Positions 26,801-41,800 of a stretch of 64,000 nt of DNA are shown piece by piece (position 1 is the stretch's first letter; every line of letters starts with the position of its first letter). Made by a program: the position numbers and the translations under genes. The notes under the pieces were generated by a model. That model did no database searches and had not been told where the DNA came from. It saw nothing but the letters and a program-made list of their open reading frames with translations. Source of the DNA: Ophiura sarsii. Its lineage: Eukaryota > Echinodermata > Ophiuroidea > Amphilepidida > Ophiuridae. The stretch covers positions 27,419,798 through 27,483,797 of the forward strand of contig CM069442.1 of assembly GCA_035610835.1 (NCBI GenBank), in the 5' to 3' direction.

Positions 26801-29800
26801 CTTAGAAATTTACCTCCAGCAACAATTAAGCCATCAAACAGTAATTTTATCCACAATTCCACATAAAAAAACAGGTGTCACGATCATAGTTTAGGAGTAG
26901 ATAATAATATAACGGGCATGTTGAAAACATACTCCGTCATTCTCCAATATAGCCAATTTATTGTATAATTAACAAGCATTTTCATCCATTTTTTGTTGCT
27001 CCTTGCTTCGGCTAAATTTGAGCCTGATGAAATAAATGTATTGCATTTTGATTCCGACAGCCAACTTCCAGCTAAAACTATTAGCGGAAATGCCCGGATG
27101 GAATGTGTCCATATCAAGAGCCAAGTGTTTGTTTTATTCTCATGAATGAGTGAATGAATGGATGAATCGTTAACTGCATAATACTCCTACTACAATGTAT
27201 GGCACACTCGCTGGCCATCATCCAAGACAGAAATAGCTCGCTATAATATTGAGAGTACTTGACCGACATTTTACATTCGTGTATCTGCTACCACGTGGGT
27301 TTTCACGCATGTTGGATCCTTGCCAGCTTTTGTATATACGACTACATTGAAAATATAGCCCTTTATAATTAATACCATGTCTTTGGTATCAGTATTAGGT
27401 ATTAATTTGTTACGGTAGCGTTTCATTTTCAAAGGTATTACATACAGCATACCTCCCGTATATAAATTACACTAGGCTTATTTCGTCTTTGTAGCAACTG
27501 ACTGGGTGTATTTCGCAGTTACGATGTAATAATACTGATTGATGAATGAAACAGGGTCTTCTATTTCTGGTTATAGTGATTATTGTAATGTCTAGCTAGT
27601 CATCGACACATGTTGCACTTAATTAACATTTTGTAGAAGTATTGTCATGCTAATGGATCTATTACAGTTCTATATGAGCTTGAGCAATGAGTGATTGTGG
27701 TTTTTTATGTTGGAAATGTACATTTTTTAATATTTTTTAAAGCTACTCAGAAAATATGTGACCTGTTCACACAAAACCAGCCCTAAGTCGCCAGAACACT
27801 AATATAATATGGAATCAGCTCAATAAAAATCTGACAATAGGTAAAAGAGGAATTTCAGGAGAAATATTGATTCATGGACAAAAGTTTGAGCAAATATTTC
27901 AAGTGATACATCATTTTGTAGCTTGTAAATTTTAGCATTTTCAACCTCAACAAATCCGAAAATTTATTTTTGTACTATTTTTATACTTGAGCTTTGCTGC
28001 AGGAAACCCTTGAGGACGTATACCGTCTATAGTGTGTGTAACTCACAACAAATAATTAACACGCTCAATTTAAATTCATGACTCAATAGGTCTAAAGCGG
28101 CCTCATCCTATTTGTAGTTCACCTGTTCATAATGGACTCTGTAACCATGGCAACAAGTTCATTGAAGAAGCATAGGAAAAGGTGGGGATGACTACCCAGC
28201 AGAGTCATAAATCAGTAGATTATTATAATTATATTATTTTGACAAATTATGTGGACTCCCCATGATTGGTATTACATGCAAATAGCTTGACATTTCTTCA
28301 TTCATTAACCCCGGAGGCCTGAGAACTACCTGCTGATTTATAGTCAAGAACATGAATACATCCTTTATTGCACCAATTTATAGAGACAATGTTAGAAAAA
28401 TTGTATCCCTGATAAAGATTGGAGTAAAATATCTTGGAAGCAGATTTCAATTGGTCATTCAAATAAATAAGTATAACTTGAAATTAACCAATCATACCGT
28501 TAACTTTGATTTATTCATTGGATTATGAGAAAAGCAAGATAAATTGTTCCTTTTCATGTTGTGCAATAAATTCTTTAAATGTTTTAACCAGTGTAATATA
28601 ACATACAATACAAGTACTTGAACTTTATTTTCTTCAAAATTTAAAAAGGTCAGCTTTTACACTCTGATTTTATTCAACTTTTACACTCTGTTTTTTTTCT
28701 TCAACTTTTACAAAACTGGTATTTTCGATTGCTATACTGAGCTCATTCAACCCGCTCCATCCATCTCTCAAGAAATATGAAGCTGTGATGTGAATTTGTA
28801 AAGAAATGCATCGCTTACTGATTCGATACTGTGTCCTCGCAGACCTCGCAAGATAGATAGAAGACATGTTATTACATGCCAAATAGTTTGTTGTGAGTAC
28901 AGAGATACCTCTCTTTGCTCGCTTTTATTATAACATTCACATACACGGGTCTGTCATGTGCCACACACTCACAGGGCCCCACAGCGGACTATCTCCTGGA
29001 TACTGTTGCCGTTGTGACGCAACTAGTCCTTTGACGTCACATCTAGTGCAGCAGCGCAAGTTTAGCCTAGTTTCCACGAATAACCTTTATTTCGAGGAAT
29101 AAATTGACCATTATACAGTTTGCACAGACAGACTGTTCGGGAAAGGTTTGCAGGGATCTATTCACAACATTATAATAGCTAAAGGATGGTGGTATTATTG
29201 TTAACCCTTTCCACACGGCTATTATTTTTACCATTATATACAAAACAGATTTTTCAGAAACGTTCCCCAACTTTTATTGTCTATCTCAAGGATTACTGAG
29301 CCAATACTAGACAAGTTTGTACTTATTTTAATGCATTTCTCATGGAGATTCTAAATATGGTGATGACAGTCAATAATGTTGACATTTTTGAATCATTTTG
29401 GAACTGTCGTCTGCCGCATGGAAAATATCCGGAACCAATCAAGTTTTGCTTAATGTTGGTTGCCCTCTTCACACTTGTTTATCCTTCTATCGAGGCCTCT
29501 ATCCTTTATGAAAACAAATGTAGTGAATGTGATAGCATTTATTCAATTTGAAAAGTGAATATCTTGCTCTGCTTTGATTTTTGGAATTTGTAAATATTCT
29601 ACTTCAAATTAAAACCAGATGCTTTCAAATTTACTTTTTGGAATGAGTCTAATTTCAAGAAACCCAAAATTGTGACCTCTCCTCAGCACAGGAAATTTGT
29701 CATAGTGGGAAACATTATTAGCATGCTACCGACAAAAGTTATGCAATGCATTACCTAAACAGACTTTAGTGCACTTACTGTATGTAAAGGTAAAGTTATG

Positions 29801-32800
29801 CAATGCATTACCTAAACAGACTTTATTGCACTTCCTAATCTTTGTGAGATTATTTGTTTGTGCTTTGAAAATGTTCAACTGTTTTGAGTGTTTTAAAATT
29901 TGTGATTATGTAGTTTCATCAGATAATGTAAATCTAAGACAAATGATATGTATAATTTGTGTGTTATTATTTTCGCGGTAAGCTGGTTTGAGCATGAAAA
30001 GCGCGAACATAAATGTAGCGTGAACATTTCCACTATTACAGTAGTCACCTAGAAACTTTCACCAGACAAATTGGCCTTCATTTCACCTTAGGGAGGTTCA
30101 GAGAAGTCATGATATGGTGAAAACATGAACGCCCTATTGTATAGTTTGAACTTGCTTGGTATGCGTTGAACAGTGAGAAGAATATTAAATCCAATATTTT
30201 GTGATTTATGATATTTTTGTGCTTTTGTTCTGGGGGAAATATTATTGCAGTGTGGATTTTGGAATGGAGAACAGCAACAAAGGAAGGGCTTGTATTTCCA
30301 TTAAATATTGATGAGATATATACATGTAGGTCAAATTGTTGGCGATTTAATTTTTAAATGTAGCCTTTTCAATCAGTATCCAAACATTTTGGTGGCCATT
30401 GAATTATATCTTCAAAGGGGGACAGAAAGAGAAAGAAAAAAATATGATGCATTTCACACACTTGTGATTAATTAACGAGCAAGGACATAACTTGTGATTA
30501 TCACAAAATCATTATTCACATGACCATTAGCAAACAAAATACATTTGTTGGATAATTTGTCCAATTGAAGCCTTGAATTAGAGACAGTCTACATTATAAT
30601 TGTGTCACATTCTCTCTGAGCCTACCAATTTGACTTGTAATGTTTAGGTATCGACTATACTCTTATAAAGGTCTGGCACTAGATCTATATAACACAAACT
30701 ATAGATATGTACATGTACCATCTTTGTTCCATTTGTGGAAATGGCTATTACATAACTTGTCCATGAGCCAAGTCAGGGTCTCTAAAGAGGGCATGTGGGG
30801 ACACCACTTATTATCAGGTACTTATTTTTGTGGGCCGTAAAATTTCAACCTGGTCTGCAAAATTTCAACCATTTTAAATTTACTATTTTGTATATTGTGT
30901 CTCTTCTTATTTGATCACTTGTGTATGTCTTATATATTTACGAAGCACATTGATGTGTTCTCTTTTGCCGCAAGTGCAAGCGTGAAGTCATGTTAAAAGC
31001 GTGAACATTAAGAAAAGCGCAAAAATGTCCACAAATTGGCTGTAAGAATGGGCTAATGGATTTATCAGGTATTAAACCATTGTAATATACCAGACATTTG
31101 ACTTTTTGTGTACCATGTCTGTGTTTTGATGGGAAATAGTTACCTAGTGATTAAGATACAATGAACGAAGGTGGCAATTAAATGTTGGGTAGGTTTCTAG
31201 CGGTAGCGGGTGAATGTCCTGTTGTAAGTATTGGTAGTTAGTACTAGGCAGTAAAGAGTATGTAGAGATGTTCATAACAAAAACATGTTGGATACAATTG
31301 CTTCAAAACCAAGGGAAAATACTTAGATTTGTTTAATAATATAGTTTGCATCAATTGAAAATCCGCAGATTGAAAGAAAATCAAAAAGATACGGTAACGT
31401 TTAAGAAAATGCGTCGGTCTCATTTTATCTCTCAACATTAACAGATGTGTCAATAATTAGATTTTAATTTGATATGCAAAAAAAGATCGTTTGGAAGGCC
31501 TTAAAAAGATCTAACTCTAAATGGCAATACCACACATTCCAGAATGACATAAACTTTATTACTAAAATAAATTTCAGTGCATATCTTCTATGTAGAATCC
31601 ATGGATGTTGTTTATTGACTGTGTAAATGTACCATATACTTTTATATTGACCCTGTCTAAACTACTGTTACACAGTTTAATTTCACGGCAACTAATAATT
31701 TAGCGAATTCGCATTTTGTCAACTTTTGTTGCGGAAATTTAATTTCACGTATTTGTATCATCTTCCTATGTATAACCATTATAAACAATATAATTGACGG
31801 CAATTAAATTTGGCGAATTGGATATATTAGCAAAATTAAATTGCTAGCGAAATTAAGTAGTTTTACACCAAGTGAATATCAGACACTGAGAGTTCAAGAA
31901 TAGACCTTGGGCATTTGAAAGACAAGTTTGAATTTGAATGCATGAATGACTAGTAACAAACAAGCAGAGAAAAACACTTTTGTGTGTCAGTTTCCTGTGC
32001 AATGCCTCAACCAAGGTTTGTACACGCAGCCTCAAAAAAAAATTGTTTGTTCGTCCATTTCCGACCAACCCTAATTTTAAAAACTGACAAGAAAGTGTTT
32101 ACTGTACAAATGAATTTTGGAAATTCTAGAAAAAGGTTTTTTCCTTCAGGATTTTGCTTTCCGGAAATTCGCTAACATATTTTTTTAAATTGTTTCGGAC
32201 CTTTGCTCTTTTAAAAAATGAAAGTAACAACATTTTGGTGGATTGATTTTCTTTTCTGGGCAATTCAAACTAAAATACATAGAGGTACTTATTGTGATGC
32301 AATTTCCCAAAATACATACACCCTAAAATGCCTATACATTGCGATACCTATTGTGATGCAATTTCCCAAAATACATATAACCTAAAATGCCTCGCATGTC
32401 CATCAAAAGACATTGTAGCGGTCTTCAAACACATGCACCTGATGATGATGATGAAAGATGAGCCAATCCTTTCACTGATTGATATTTTTACAAAAGGGCA
32501 ACAACAATGGCAAGACCTATTGCCCACCGCAACAACATGGTCATGAAAAGAAGACCTGTTTCCGATAATCAGTTAGGCCACAGGGTAATAGGGGTACATA
32601 TGTGGTGGCGCATAGCACCAGAATGTGACCCTCTCCTGATTGATCCGTTTGTAAAATTAACGGTGGGCAACTGTTACGGTAAAGCCTGCCACCCGCCGCA
32701 ATAACATGGTCATGAAAAGAAGACTTGTTGCTGATAATCGGTGCGCCCACAGGGCAGTAAGGGGTACCTGTGTGGGGGCGCATAGCACAAGAATGTGACC

Positions 32801-35800
32801 CACTTCCATGTTTACTTGTTGGTGCATGGATCGACATACACTGTACATGTAGCAACACGTAGACCAATGTAGATTTAAGGTGAAGGGATTGCCGGATATT
32901 TATCAACATGAAAAAGAACGCAGGCGTCACCGTGAGGTAATTCAGTGGAGAGCAAAAGGTGTCGCTCCCTGGGTCATTCAGGTGAAATCCGCTTAGCGAT
33001 TATGATGTGTACTTTGCTCAAATTCACTATTGATCCCTTTGAAGTAGGAAAATAATGAACATTGTATTTAGATTATTTTCATATAGACATCAACCATACT
33101 GTAAACAAAAACTTAGGAACGGAGGGAAGGGGCGGGAAATCAATTAAAAAAGAAACATCAACAATCTGTTTCAATTCTTAGTGGAAATTGTAATTTATTA
33201 GTAACTTTTTTTAAAAGTCACTGAATTTTATGAATTTACATACAACTTTTCCCTGGAACCCCCTGGATATATGTAGTAGTATAATAGCATGGTAAAATCA
33301 ACATGAAAAACTATTAAACAAAGGTTGCTTTGGAGAGTTGTAGTCACATATATAAAGTTTATTCACAATAACATATAGAGGATGACCTTATTATGTTTTA
33401 TTAGCAAATAGATGCTATAAGCTACTTTTACAAGTTCATTTACAAGAAATTAGAATGTGACCTTTGTCTGTATTTACATTTAGTGTGCACTTTAAGTTGG
33501 AGTCATTCTTTATGTTAAACTGAATATACTAAAGCATACAGTGAAACCTGCCTCCATACTAGTAATTAAGACAGGGTCAACCTGATATTAAGAAGACCCT
33601 GTGGCCATTTCAAATAATCCTATGCTAGGTCATTGCTATCATTGGATAGTCAAAATGGATAACTTGCACCCTTTGTGCATTCATATATGAACAAAGACAT
33701 TGTACTATATTGTAGAGATATATTGCCCAACTGGTATCCAGGATTTCGATACTAAGTTGGAATTTACTCTTCAGAACGGTAACAAAGTGTTCCAAATAAC
33801 ACAGTGATAAAATGATTGTGTTCCCCTGTTAATGGATTTTGAATTGTGTTGTTCTGTATGAAGGGTGTGAATGCTATTTTGAATAGCAAATAAGCTGTAA
33901 ATATCATTTGTTTGTATTCTTAATCGAAAATGGAAAGGGCGCTATATATTTTTACAAACTTGCAAATAAATTGATACATGATAAGGGTAACAAATGAATT
34001 TATTTATCATCACAAATGAATTTATTTATCATCAATAAAATATGCTACATGTCTATGTTTCTTTTAAATTTTTGTGGGGTCAGCACCAACATTATTAAAA
34101 ATATAAAGCCAAGTGTTTTCATAATATTTCAGTTTCAAATGCATCTCTTCGTACTGACTCACCAAATTTTGTTTTGTTTTGTCTTTTTGTGCAGGCTGTG
34201 CCTGATGGTCATCCTACGCCAGCTGATGCTGCAGTACCTCCCCCACCCCATCCAGCAGTCACAGGAGGGAGAGAAGCTTACCCCACACAAACTACTCCTA
34301 CTCTCAGCAATAATGCACCAGCTCCTGGAGCAGCTATGAACTGGCCACCGATTGCCGCTGCACATCAACCTACCGTTGCAGAACATCCGCCAACAGCGGC
34401 GGCGCATCAGCCAACTGCAGCGGCGCAGCAACCCAATGCTACCACTGGAGGACATCAACCGACGGCTGCGATGCAGCAAGGGCCAGTTCCTGCATTAGCA
34501 AGTGCTGCCGCAGTAACCGCAGCTCATCCTAGTGATGCCAATGCTGCAGGACTTCTTCCAAGTTCCATGGCAAGTTCCATGGCAGATGTGCATCATCATC
34601 AGAATATAACGGCTAGTCATCCTGCAGTCGCTGGATATCCTTCAATCCCCACTGCGTCTCACTTGCCACCTGTTGCAACGCATCAAATGACTGGTGCAGG
34701 ACATCACCCATCTGCTACGTTGCATCACCCTCCTCCATCATCGCATCATCCACAGATGGCTGCGTCACATCATCCAAACATTGCCGCACATGCGCCGCAG
34801 GTTGCGGCTGTAGCGGCGCATGAAACATCTGCTTCAGGGCATCATTCACCAGCGACAGTGCAACAGCAACAGCAACAACCCCAGCAACACCCTGCTGCAT
34901 CACATTTACAAATGCCTGCTGCAGCAGTACAGCCACACATGGCAAATGGACTTGGGGAGGGATTTGATCAAATCAATTTAACTCATTCAAATGCTTCAAT
35001 GCAACACCACCAAAAGACCCCAACAAGTGAAGCACCAAGACATATTGGTATGGGGGCTTCCCTTCCAAATTCATCAACACAGGGACACCACAATAAAATG
35101 CTGCATAAAAACTCAGGTGACCACCATCATCCACACAAACATCATCAACAACAACAACAACAACATTTAGACTCCAGTCCCTACTCGCCATACCACTTCC
35201 CGTCCCCTGCACCAACAATAGGTCCCGCCACACCACAGACATCGACATCAGACACTAACAAGAAATCAAATGAAAGCAAATCAAGAACTGCTACCCCTGT
35301 CCAAATGGACCAACACAACCAGCAGGTCCCCCAACCCAGAGAACCGCAAAAATCTCGCTCTCCCGTCGATGTCGCGGCTGAATCATTGCTGTCACTCAGT
35401 TCAATACCGAGGAGTGATCCTAGTTCAATACCAAGGAGTGATGCTAGTTCAATACCAAGGAGTGAATCTAATTCAATCCCAAGAATTGATCAGAGTTCAG
35501 TCCCAAGGACTGATTCAAGTTCAATCCCAAGAAGTGAACCTATATCAAGTATGAACCCATTTACATACCCGTCAGGTGGTGCAGGAAGCCACAGTGGGGG
35601 TAGGACACCGTCTCAATACAGACCGTCACCTACATCTCTTCCATCTATGAGCTTCCTTTCAAAAACTGCCAATCTAGATATGTTAAAAGAAATGCCGTCA
35701 TCGGCGAAAGACAGCACAATATATGGCGCACCAGGTGCTGTCCTTCCGCCGAAAACCAACCAGGCGATGACATCGACTCTGTTGAGTTCTACGGCAAAAT

Positions 35801-38800
35801 CGGCTGGCAGGACACTTTATCCGTTGCCAGCGCAAAGTGCAATGTCCCTTATGGCAAGACCTAAGGAGGAAGACCCAGAAAAGAACATGACGCCAGAGCA
35901 GAAGCAACATCGGAAATTCTTGATCGATAATCAGAAGGTTGAAGTGCCACAGTGTGGCTGTGTTGGTAAGTGTTATGATAGATCATTATAGTTTAATCAG
36001 TTCCAAATTGGCGAGAAATACTTGGTGTTTATCTGTCGGCGCCAAAGTAATCCAAAGTTATGCGCAATTATGGCCACACGCCCGCGTCACGCATATGATG
36101 CACAGTGCGCCTGTTGCCTTCATGTGCGCCCGCGTCCTTCTGCATTCACTCGCTGCTGTAAAATGAGGCTTTGGAACTGATCAAACTATAGTTATTCTTA
36201 ATTGAAATCAGAAGGTTGAAGTATGGCTGTGTCGATAAGTCATTATGATAGATAGTTAGATGAGGAACTCAAAACTGATCTTATTTAATAGGATACTCCC
36301 TATTTCGAAGTATCCCAAAGTGAAGTATAGGATCTATTCAATGAAGACAAGTCCGTACGACCCATAAATTTATGCTGTATAGATTTGTTAGCAAAACTGC
36401 CCTTTGCGATGCCTTTTGGTCAAAGAGCATTCACGAAAAAGCCTGGATCAATTAAAAACTCTATCAGACCATGATGCAAAAACTAGAATGCACGCTGACG
36501 TCAACCCGAACTTGAGGGGACTGATACTGATCTCGCTCATTGACAATAAACATGTCTCTAATTTTTACTGCGATATGTTGATGGAATAGCCTTGCTTGTA
36601 TATGGTCATCAATCAGCTGCACAGCATATTTACAAGACATCTTGATTAGGGGGAAAAAAATGGTGCACTCATAGAAAATGATGACGAGAAAATGTTCAAT
36701 AATAATGTGACTTTCTGGAACCATAATCAAAAGTTTTATTAACCATGGTTTGTTAATTCCACAGAATATGACCGTGATGAGGCGCCATACTACACACATC
36801 TTGGAGCAGGTCCGTCTATCGCTGCCATTAGGAGAACACTAGCAAAAAGGTTAGTGCCAGATTCAAAAATATGGGGATATTTAGCAAACCACTGCTTCAT
36901 ATTCAAAAAATCTCCAAGGAGTTGATAGCAGACTTTATGTGTGTTGCAACTTGTTGAGATTTATGTGATGATGATGGTTTACGTCATTTCCCATTATTTT
37001 GACTGGAAATCAGTCTCAGGCATCCATTGTATCTACTATCTAGGTCAAATAAACCCCTTTGCTTTTATAAAGCTAACGAAAGGAAAGATCTTTGTGTTTT
37101 TATGCACCGGTATGGAGGCACGTCACATTAGTTGACCTACCTTTCAAAATTGTTTCAAAATCGATAAACAATCAGCCATGATGCGCAATGCGTAAGCTCG
37201 ACCTACAGCTCTGATAGGCCACCGGAATTGTTATGGTTTTAGTAAAGCATGCGCAATCAGCTGATCAGATCTGCGCCCTCGTGTGTCTGACTCAGTGGTG
37301 GAACTTTAGATTTTTTTCAACTAGCCAGTCGGGCAGGTAACTCACAGAATTTACCTGCCCGACAAAATTGCACCAGCCCAAGGTTTTTTCTTAATATTTT
37401 GCAGCAAACAATTAAGAGCAAGACTACTTTTAAATGATGATACAATAACATGTTTTTGTCTTTATTGTACGATGTTCCACTGTAACCCTAGCCCGTAACA
37501 GCTCCTCGTATTCATCATGTTCATCAATCCAATACTCTCTTTAATCTCCTATCAACCTGATCTCCTCTATCATCATGACACAGTCATCTGATGATGAAAT
37601 TACCCTGAACTTACCGTTACTTACACTTTGAGGTTCAAAAATTTTGTTACCCGTCGACTGGCGGATACCTTTGCATCTTCACCCGCCCAACACGAAAGTT
37701 ACCCGCTATGGGCAGGCGGGTGGGTCTTATTTCCACCCCTGCTCTGACTGTCACCAGGACATCCGTACATCCATTATGGCATACATTCATTGCAGTCCCT
37801 GCTCATTTTGAAGTAGCAGTGAACCAATTTGGTTGGCCTTTCAGAGCACTCCCTTGGAGAGAGCTAACAGTATGATTACTAATCACTTAGTTCATTAACC
37901 TCGTCAATGCCTGCTGCTGGGCTATCCTTAACAGTTGCTCTTTACATATATGGAAATAAAAAGACAGATCCCAATTTTGCAGTAATTTCATAAACTACAA
38001 GTCATTGGTTTTGTCTTCTTTTTGTCTAGGTTGGGAGTCGAAGAAGCATCCAAAGCTGTCCGGATTGAAAAAGTTGTCTATTCTGGAAAAGAGGGGAAGA
38101 GCTCAGCTGGGTGTCCAATAGCTAAATGGGTAAGCAGTGAATGAAATCAATGCCGGGTTCATTTTGTGTGCGTGTCTATGTCTGTTTTGGGTGTGCACCA
38201 ATTAAGATGATTCCTGTACAGGTGCTTTGTGTCTTGCTATTCTTTCCTATATCCAGTTTTTCAAACTAAAACCCAAAACTTTTTTGAAATTTGGAAAATG
38301 GAAAGCTGTTGCAAAATCAGGCACATTGTCACATAACACTTTTTACAATTGTTTTGTTTTACAAGAGATTGCCCTTTAAAAATATAAGCTATTTATAATA
38401 GATAAAGTCAATGTGACTGTTAAATGCTACATACTTAGATGTAATGCTGCAGCAATTTGATACTATTAGACAAGATATGTACATACCTTGACAAGCTGGT
38501 ATGGCAGATGCACCCAAATACCAGTCTCACAAACGTTTTAATATTTTTCAATTTCAAACAAATTTTTCAAATTCCACTTTTTTTCCCTTAACAGATTATT
38601 CGTCGGTCTGGACTAGATGAAAAACTACTCGCTCTTGTGCGTAACAGACCGGGACATAAATGCGAGACGGCGTACATCGTAATAGCTATTGCGGCGTGGG
38701 AAGGCGTTGAAGCCAAGCATGCAGACGACCTGTATGAGACACTCAGAACTACACTACCACAGAATGCTATACCAACTGTGCGACGATGCGGCACTAATGA

Positions 38801-41800
38801 AGAGTAAGTCGGGGGGGTCATTGACACCATGTGTACAACATATATATGTGACCAGTCACATCAAACAGGACATGTTGTCGGCAAAAACAGGTTTGAGATA
38901 GAGGCCACTATATTTGGTGAAATATAAAGAAAATAATAGAAAAAGATATTCTTCTTCAAATCATATCTTGTGATTAAAAGGTCATATTACCTTTAACATG
39001 GTGTCATTTCAAAGCTTTAAATTTGCTCTTACAAGTCATACCAATAACTCGGAATTGATTCAGGCCTCCAACATGTCCATTTTGATGTGACGGGTCACAT
39101 ATATGTGACCAGTCACATCAAAAGGGCATGTTGTCGGCAAACACAGTTTTGAGATATCTGGCAAAATATAAAGAAAATAATAGAAATGAATTACGCTTCT
39201 TCAAATCATATCTTTTGATTACAAAGTCTGATTACCTTTAACATGGTATCATTTCAAAGCTTAAAATGTGCTCTTTGAAGTCATACCAATAACTCAGATT
39301 TGACTCGGGCCTCCAACATATCCATTTTAACGTGATGGGTCACATACGTGTACAGTCGCAGCAAAAGGGTGCAGTTGTCTCTCAATGAAAGGGTTGAGAT
39401 CTTAATACCGACTTATGGGGCTTTTTGGAATGCTTGAAAATTATACCTTTGTGATTAAGATTGGATACTGTTTTCTAATTTGATGAAGACAAATTACTGT
39501 AAAATTGTCTATCAATATCTCAAAATTAATTTTACTGACAAATGCAACCCTTTTTCTGCGACAGTACACTTGAAGCTTGATCTCATTACATAAGTGATGT
39601 GATCAAGCAAAATGAGTCTCAAGGCGAAAATTTCTTATTTTTAGTTTTTTACCTGGATGTATAGGTTATTTGCAAAGCTACATTCTGCAGAAAGTCCCAT
39701 TACAAATGGACATTTAATTCCAAAGATATGGGTCATTGAAGGGTTTTCAAAACAATTGGTTATCTCAAAATCAATATTCCCGATATCCGACTCATTTTGC
39801 TTGATCACATCACATATTTGGGTTTCTTTCATTCCTGTACTTGCGCTTTTTTTGGATTCTATCTCGCCCAATGAAAATGGACAAAAATTAATGCAGTGTG
39901 CGGATTTCTATTTATGCAGTATGTGTCCAAGGAAAACTTTACTTGGTTTTGTTAAATTTTGGGTGAGCAACATTTTTGGCGATTGTTTAATTATTTGGGT
40001 AGAGATGCACTGCGATTACTAGGCTAACTGATATGACAACTGCCAAATTAACAAATCTTGAGAATGTCGTATGCACAAAAAATCATTTGCATTCAAAATG
40101 AAATGCTTGTTGGTAATGTTGATCTGAGAACAATGGATAAGGTACCTATTAACTGTTATCCATGTAAACGTATAGCTGTCTAGACACCTATTGTGATATT
40201 GTATCAACGTGTACTTTCATAAGATAGGCAGGGTATCAAAAAGGTCGTGTCAATGACACTTATTGAACCGAACTATAAAATATATTTAAAAGGAGATTTC
40301 TTGTACACTTTCACATTTTGTTAATATAAGCTTTTGCCACATTTGTTGGTATTGGAGGTGAACAAATTAAGAAAAAAAGTTCTGTACGTGATAGAAATTT
40401 TGAAAGCATGAGGAACCTTATTATATTGGATAAAAGCCCACAAATTAGGTCTTGTAATTAATAATAATTGGTGTAATTTTCTCATGTGCATACTTTTGAA
40501 TGTTACTTTATGTTCAAATTCAGTAATAGTGTACTTTAGACATGCGTCCTTGTATTTGCCACCTAGACGTAAAACCTTTGCTTGTTACAAGTGTTCAATA
40601 TAATATAATAACTGCTTATGTATGTGATTACTGACATCCCTATTGGGACGAGCCTGCTAAACAGACACATAAACAGTTACATGTAGTGCATACCTGGGAC
40701 GTAATAATACTTAAACCTAAAATCCTATATGGTACATTTACATCAGGAATTTGCAGGAATTTTCATTGGAAATTCTATAGAAAATCTTACGATTTCTTCA
40801 CACAGTACAGATTGGAAGAAGCAATCTGCTTTCTTCATCAGTGGAAGAATGAATTAGGAGGACAGCGACACTGCTTGTCCAAACCCATACGGATGAATAG
40901 TATATATTTTTCTCTGAGTAGAATTATCCAAAGAAAATTTTGAAATTGATTGTCTTATATTCAACAATAATAAAAAAAAATCACAATATAAACATCGTTA
41001 TTGATCTCGCTCTCTTTCAGTAAAACTTGCGGTTGTCAAGGATTTGATCCCGATACCTGCGGAGCTTCATTCACTTTTGGATGTTCCTGGTCCATGTTTT
41101 ACAACTCGTGCAAGTTTGCCAGGAGTAAGCTGCCTAATAAGTTCAAGCTCCAGGAGGGATCAAAGGCAAAACCGGGCGTGGTATGTAGACGTTCATTTTC
41201 ATTTAGTCTAGATGGTAACCCTTTGAGAACTGCCTGCCGATTGGTTAGGAAAATGGATACATCATTTGTTACACAAATCACTGACTTTGTTAGAATTATT
41301 GTATCCCTGATGAATATAATAAGAGTGAAATATTTAGAAGCAATCTTTTGATTGAATGAGCACATCTTGTAATTAACCAATGATAAAACACTGTTAAATA
41401 GGCAGGTAGTTCTCAGGGGGTTGAAGTATGAAATATAAGCAGATTTTATCCCAATACAACATGATGATATGGAGTAGAGGATTAAGACACTCTCTATCAT
41501 TTGCAGGCATTGGATAAGATATGATAACCATAACCCTGGCGACATGGTTTTGGGAATAAACTATCCAGGGGAGAAGAATAAGTCAAATTTGGTTGGGGGA
41601 GGAACTGGCTCTGCTAGGATCAGGAATCGAACCGGGAACCTGCATGGCAGTCCCGGCCCTATTGGGCTAACCCTGGTGATATGGTTTTGGGAATAAAATT
41701 ATCAGGGGAAAAGAATGGGTCAAATTTTGTTGGGGAAGAAACAGGCTCTGCCGGAATCAGGAATTGAACCGGGTCGCCTGCATGGCAGTCCTGGCCCTAT

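Larger units (their letters stand above)
14804..34194 (+). other. 19.4 kb TET intron
   Basis: Between GTACGG at 14804 and GCAG ending at 34194. It holds the MITEs listed separately. I see no supported gene on either strand; the short open frames lack family motifs. Small tandem duplications sit at 29736-29838 (57-base period), 32286-32400 (~60), 32534-32800 (~169) and 33985-34036 (~27). Confidence 0.6.

Noticed and set aside
32541..32930. 129-codon minus-strand frame in the large intron
   Set aside because: Overlies a ~169-base tandem duplication and has + frames of similar length; no family resemblance.
34159..35248. Minus-strand frames of 70-106 codons over exon 2
   Set aside because: Shadows of the low-complexity TET exon; no motifs of their own.
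38588..38830. 80-codon minus-strand frame
   Set aside because: Antisense shadow of TET exon 5.
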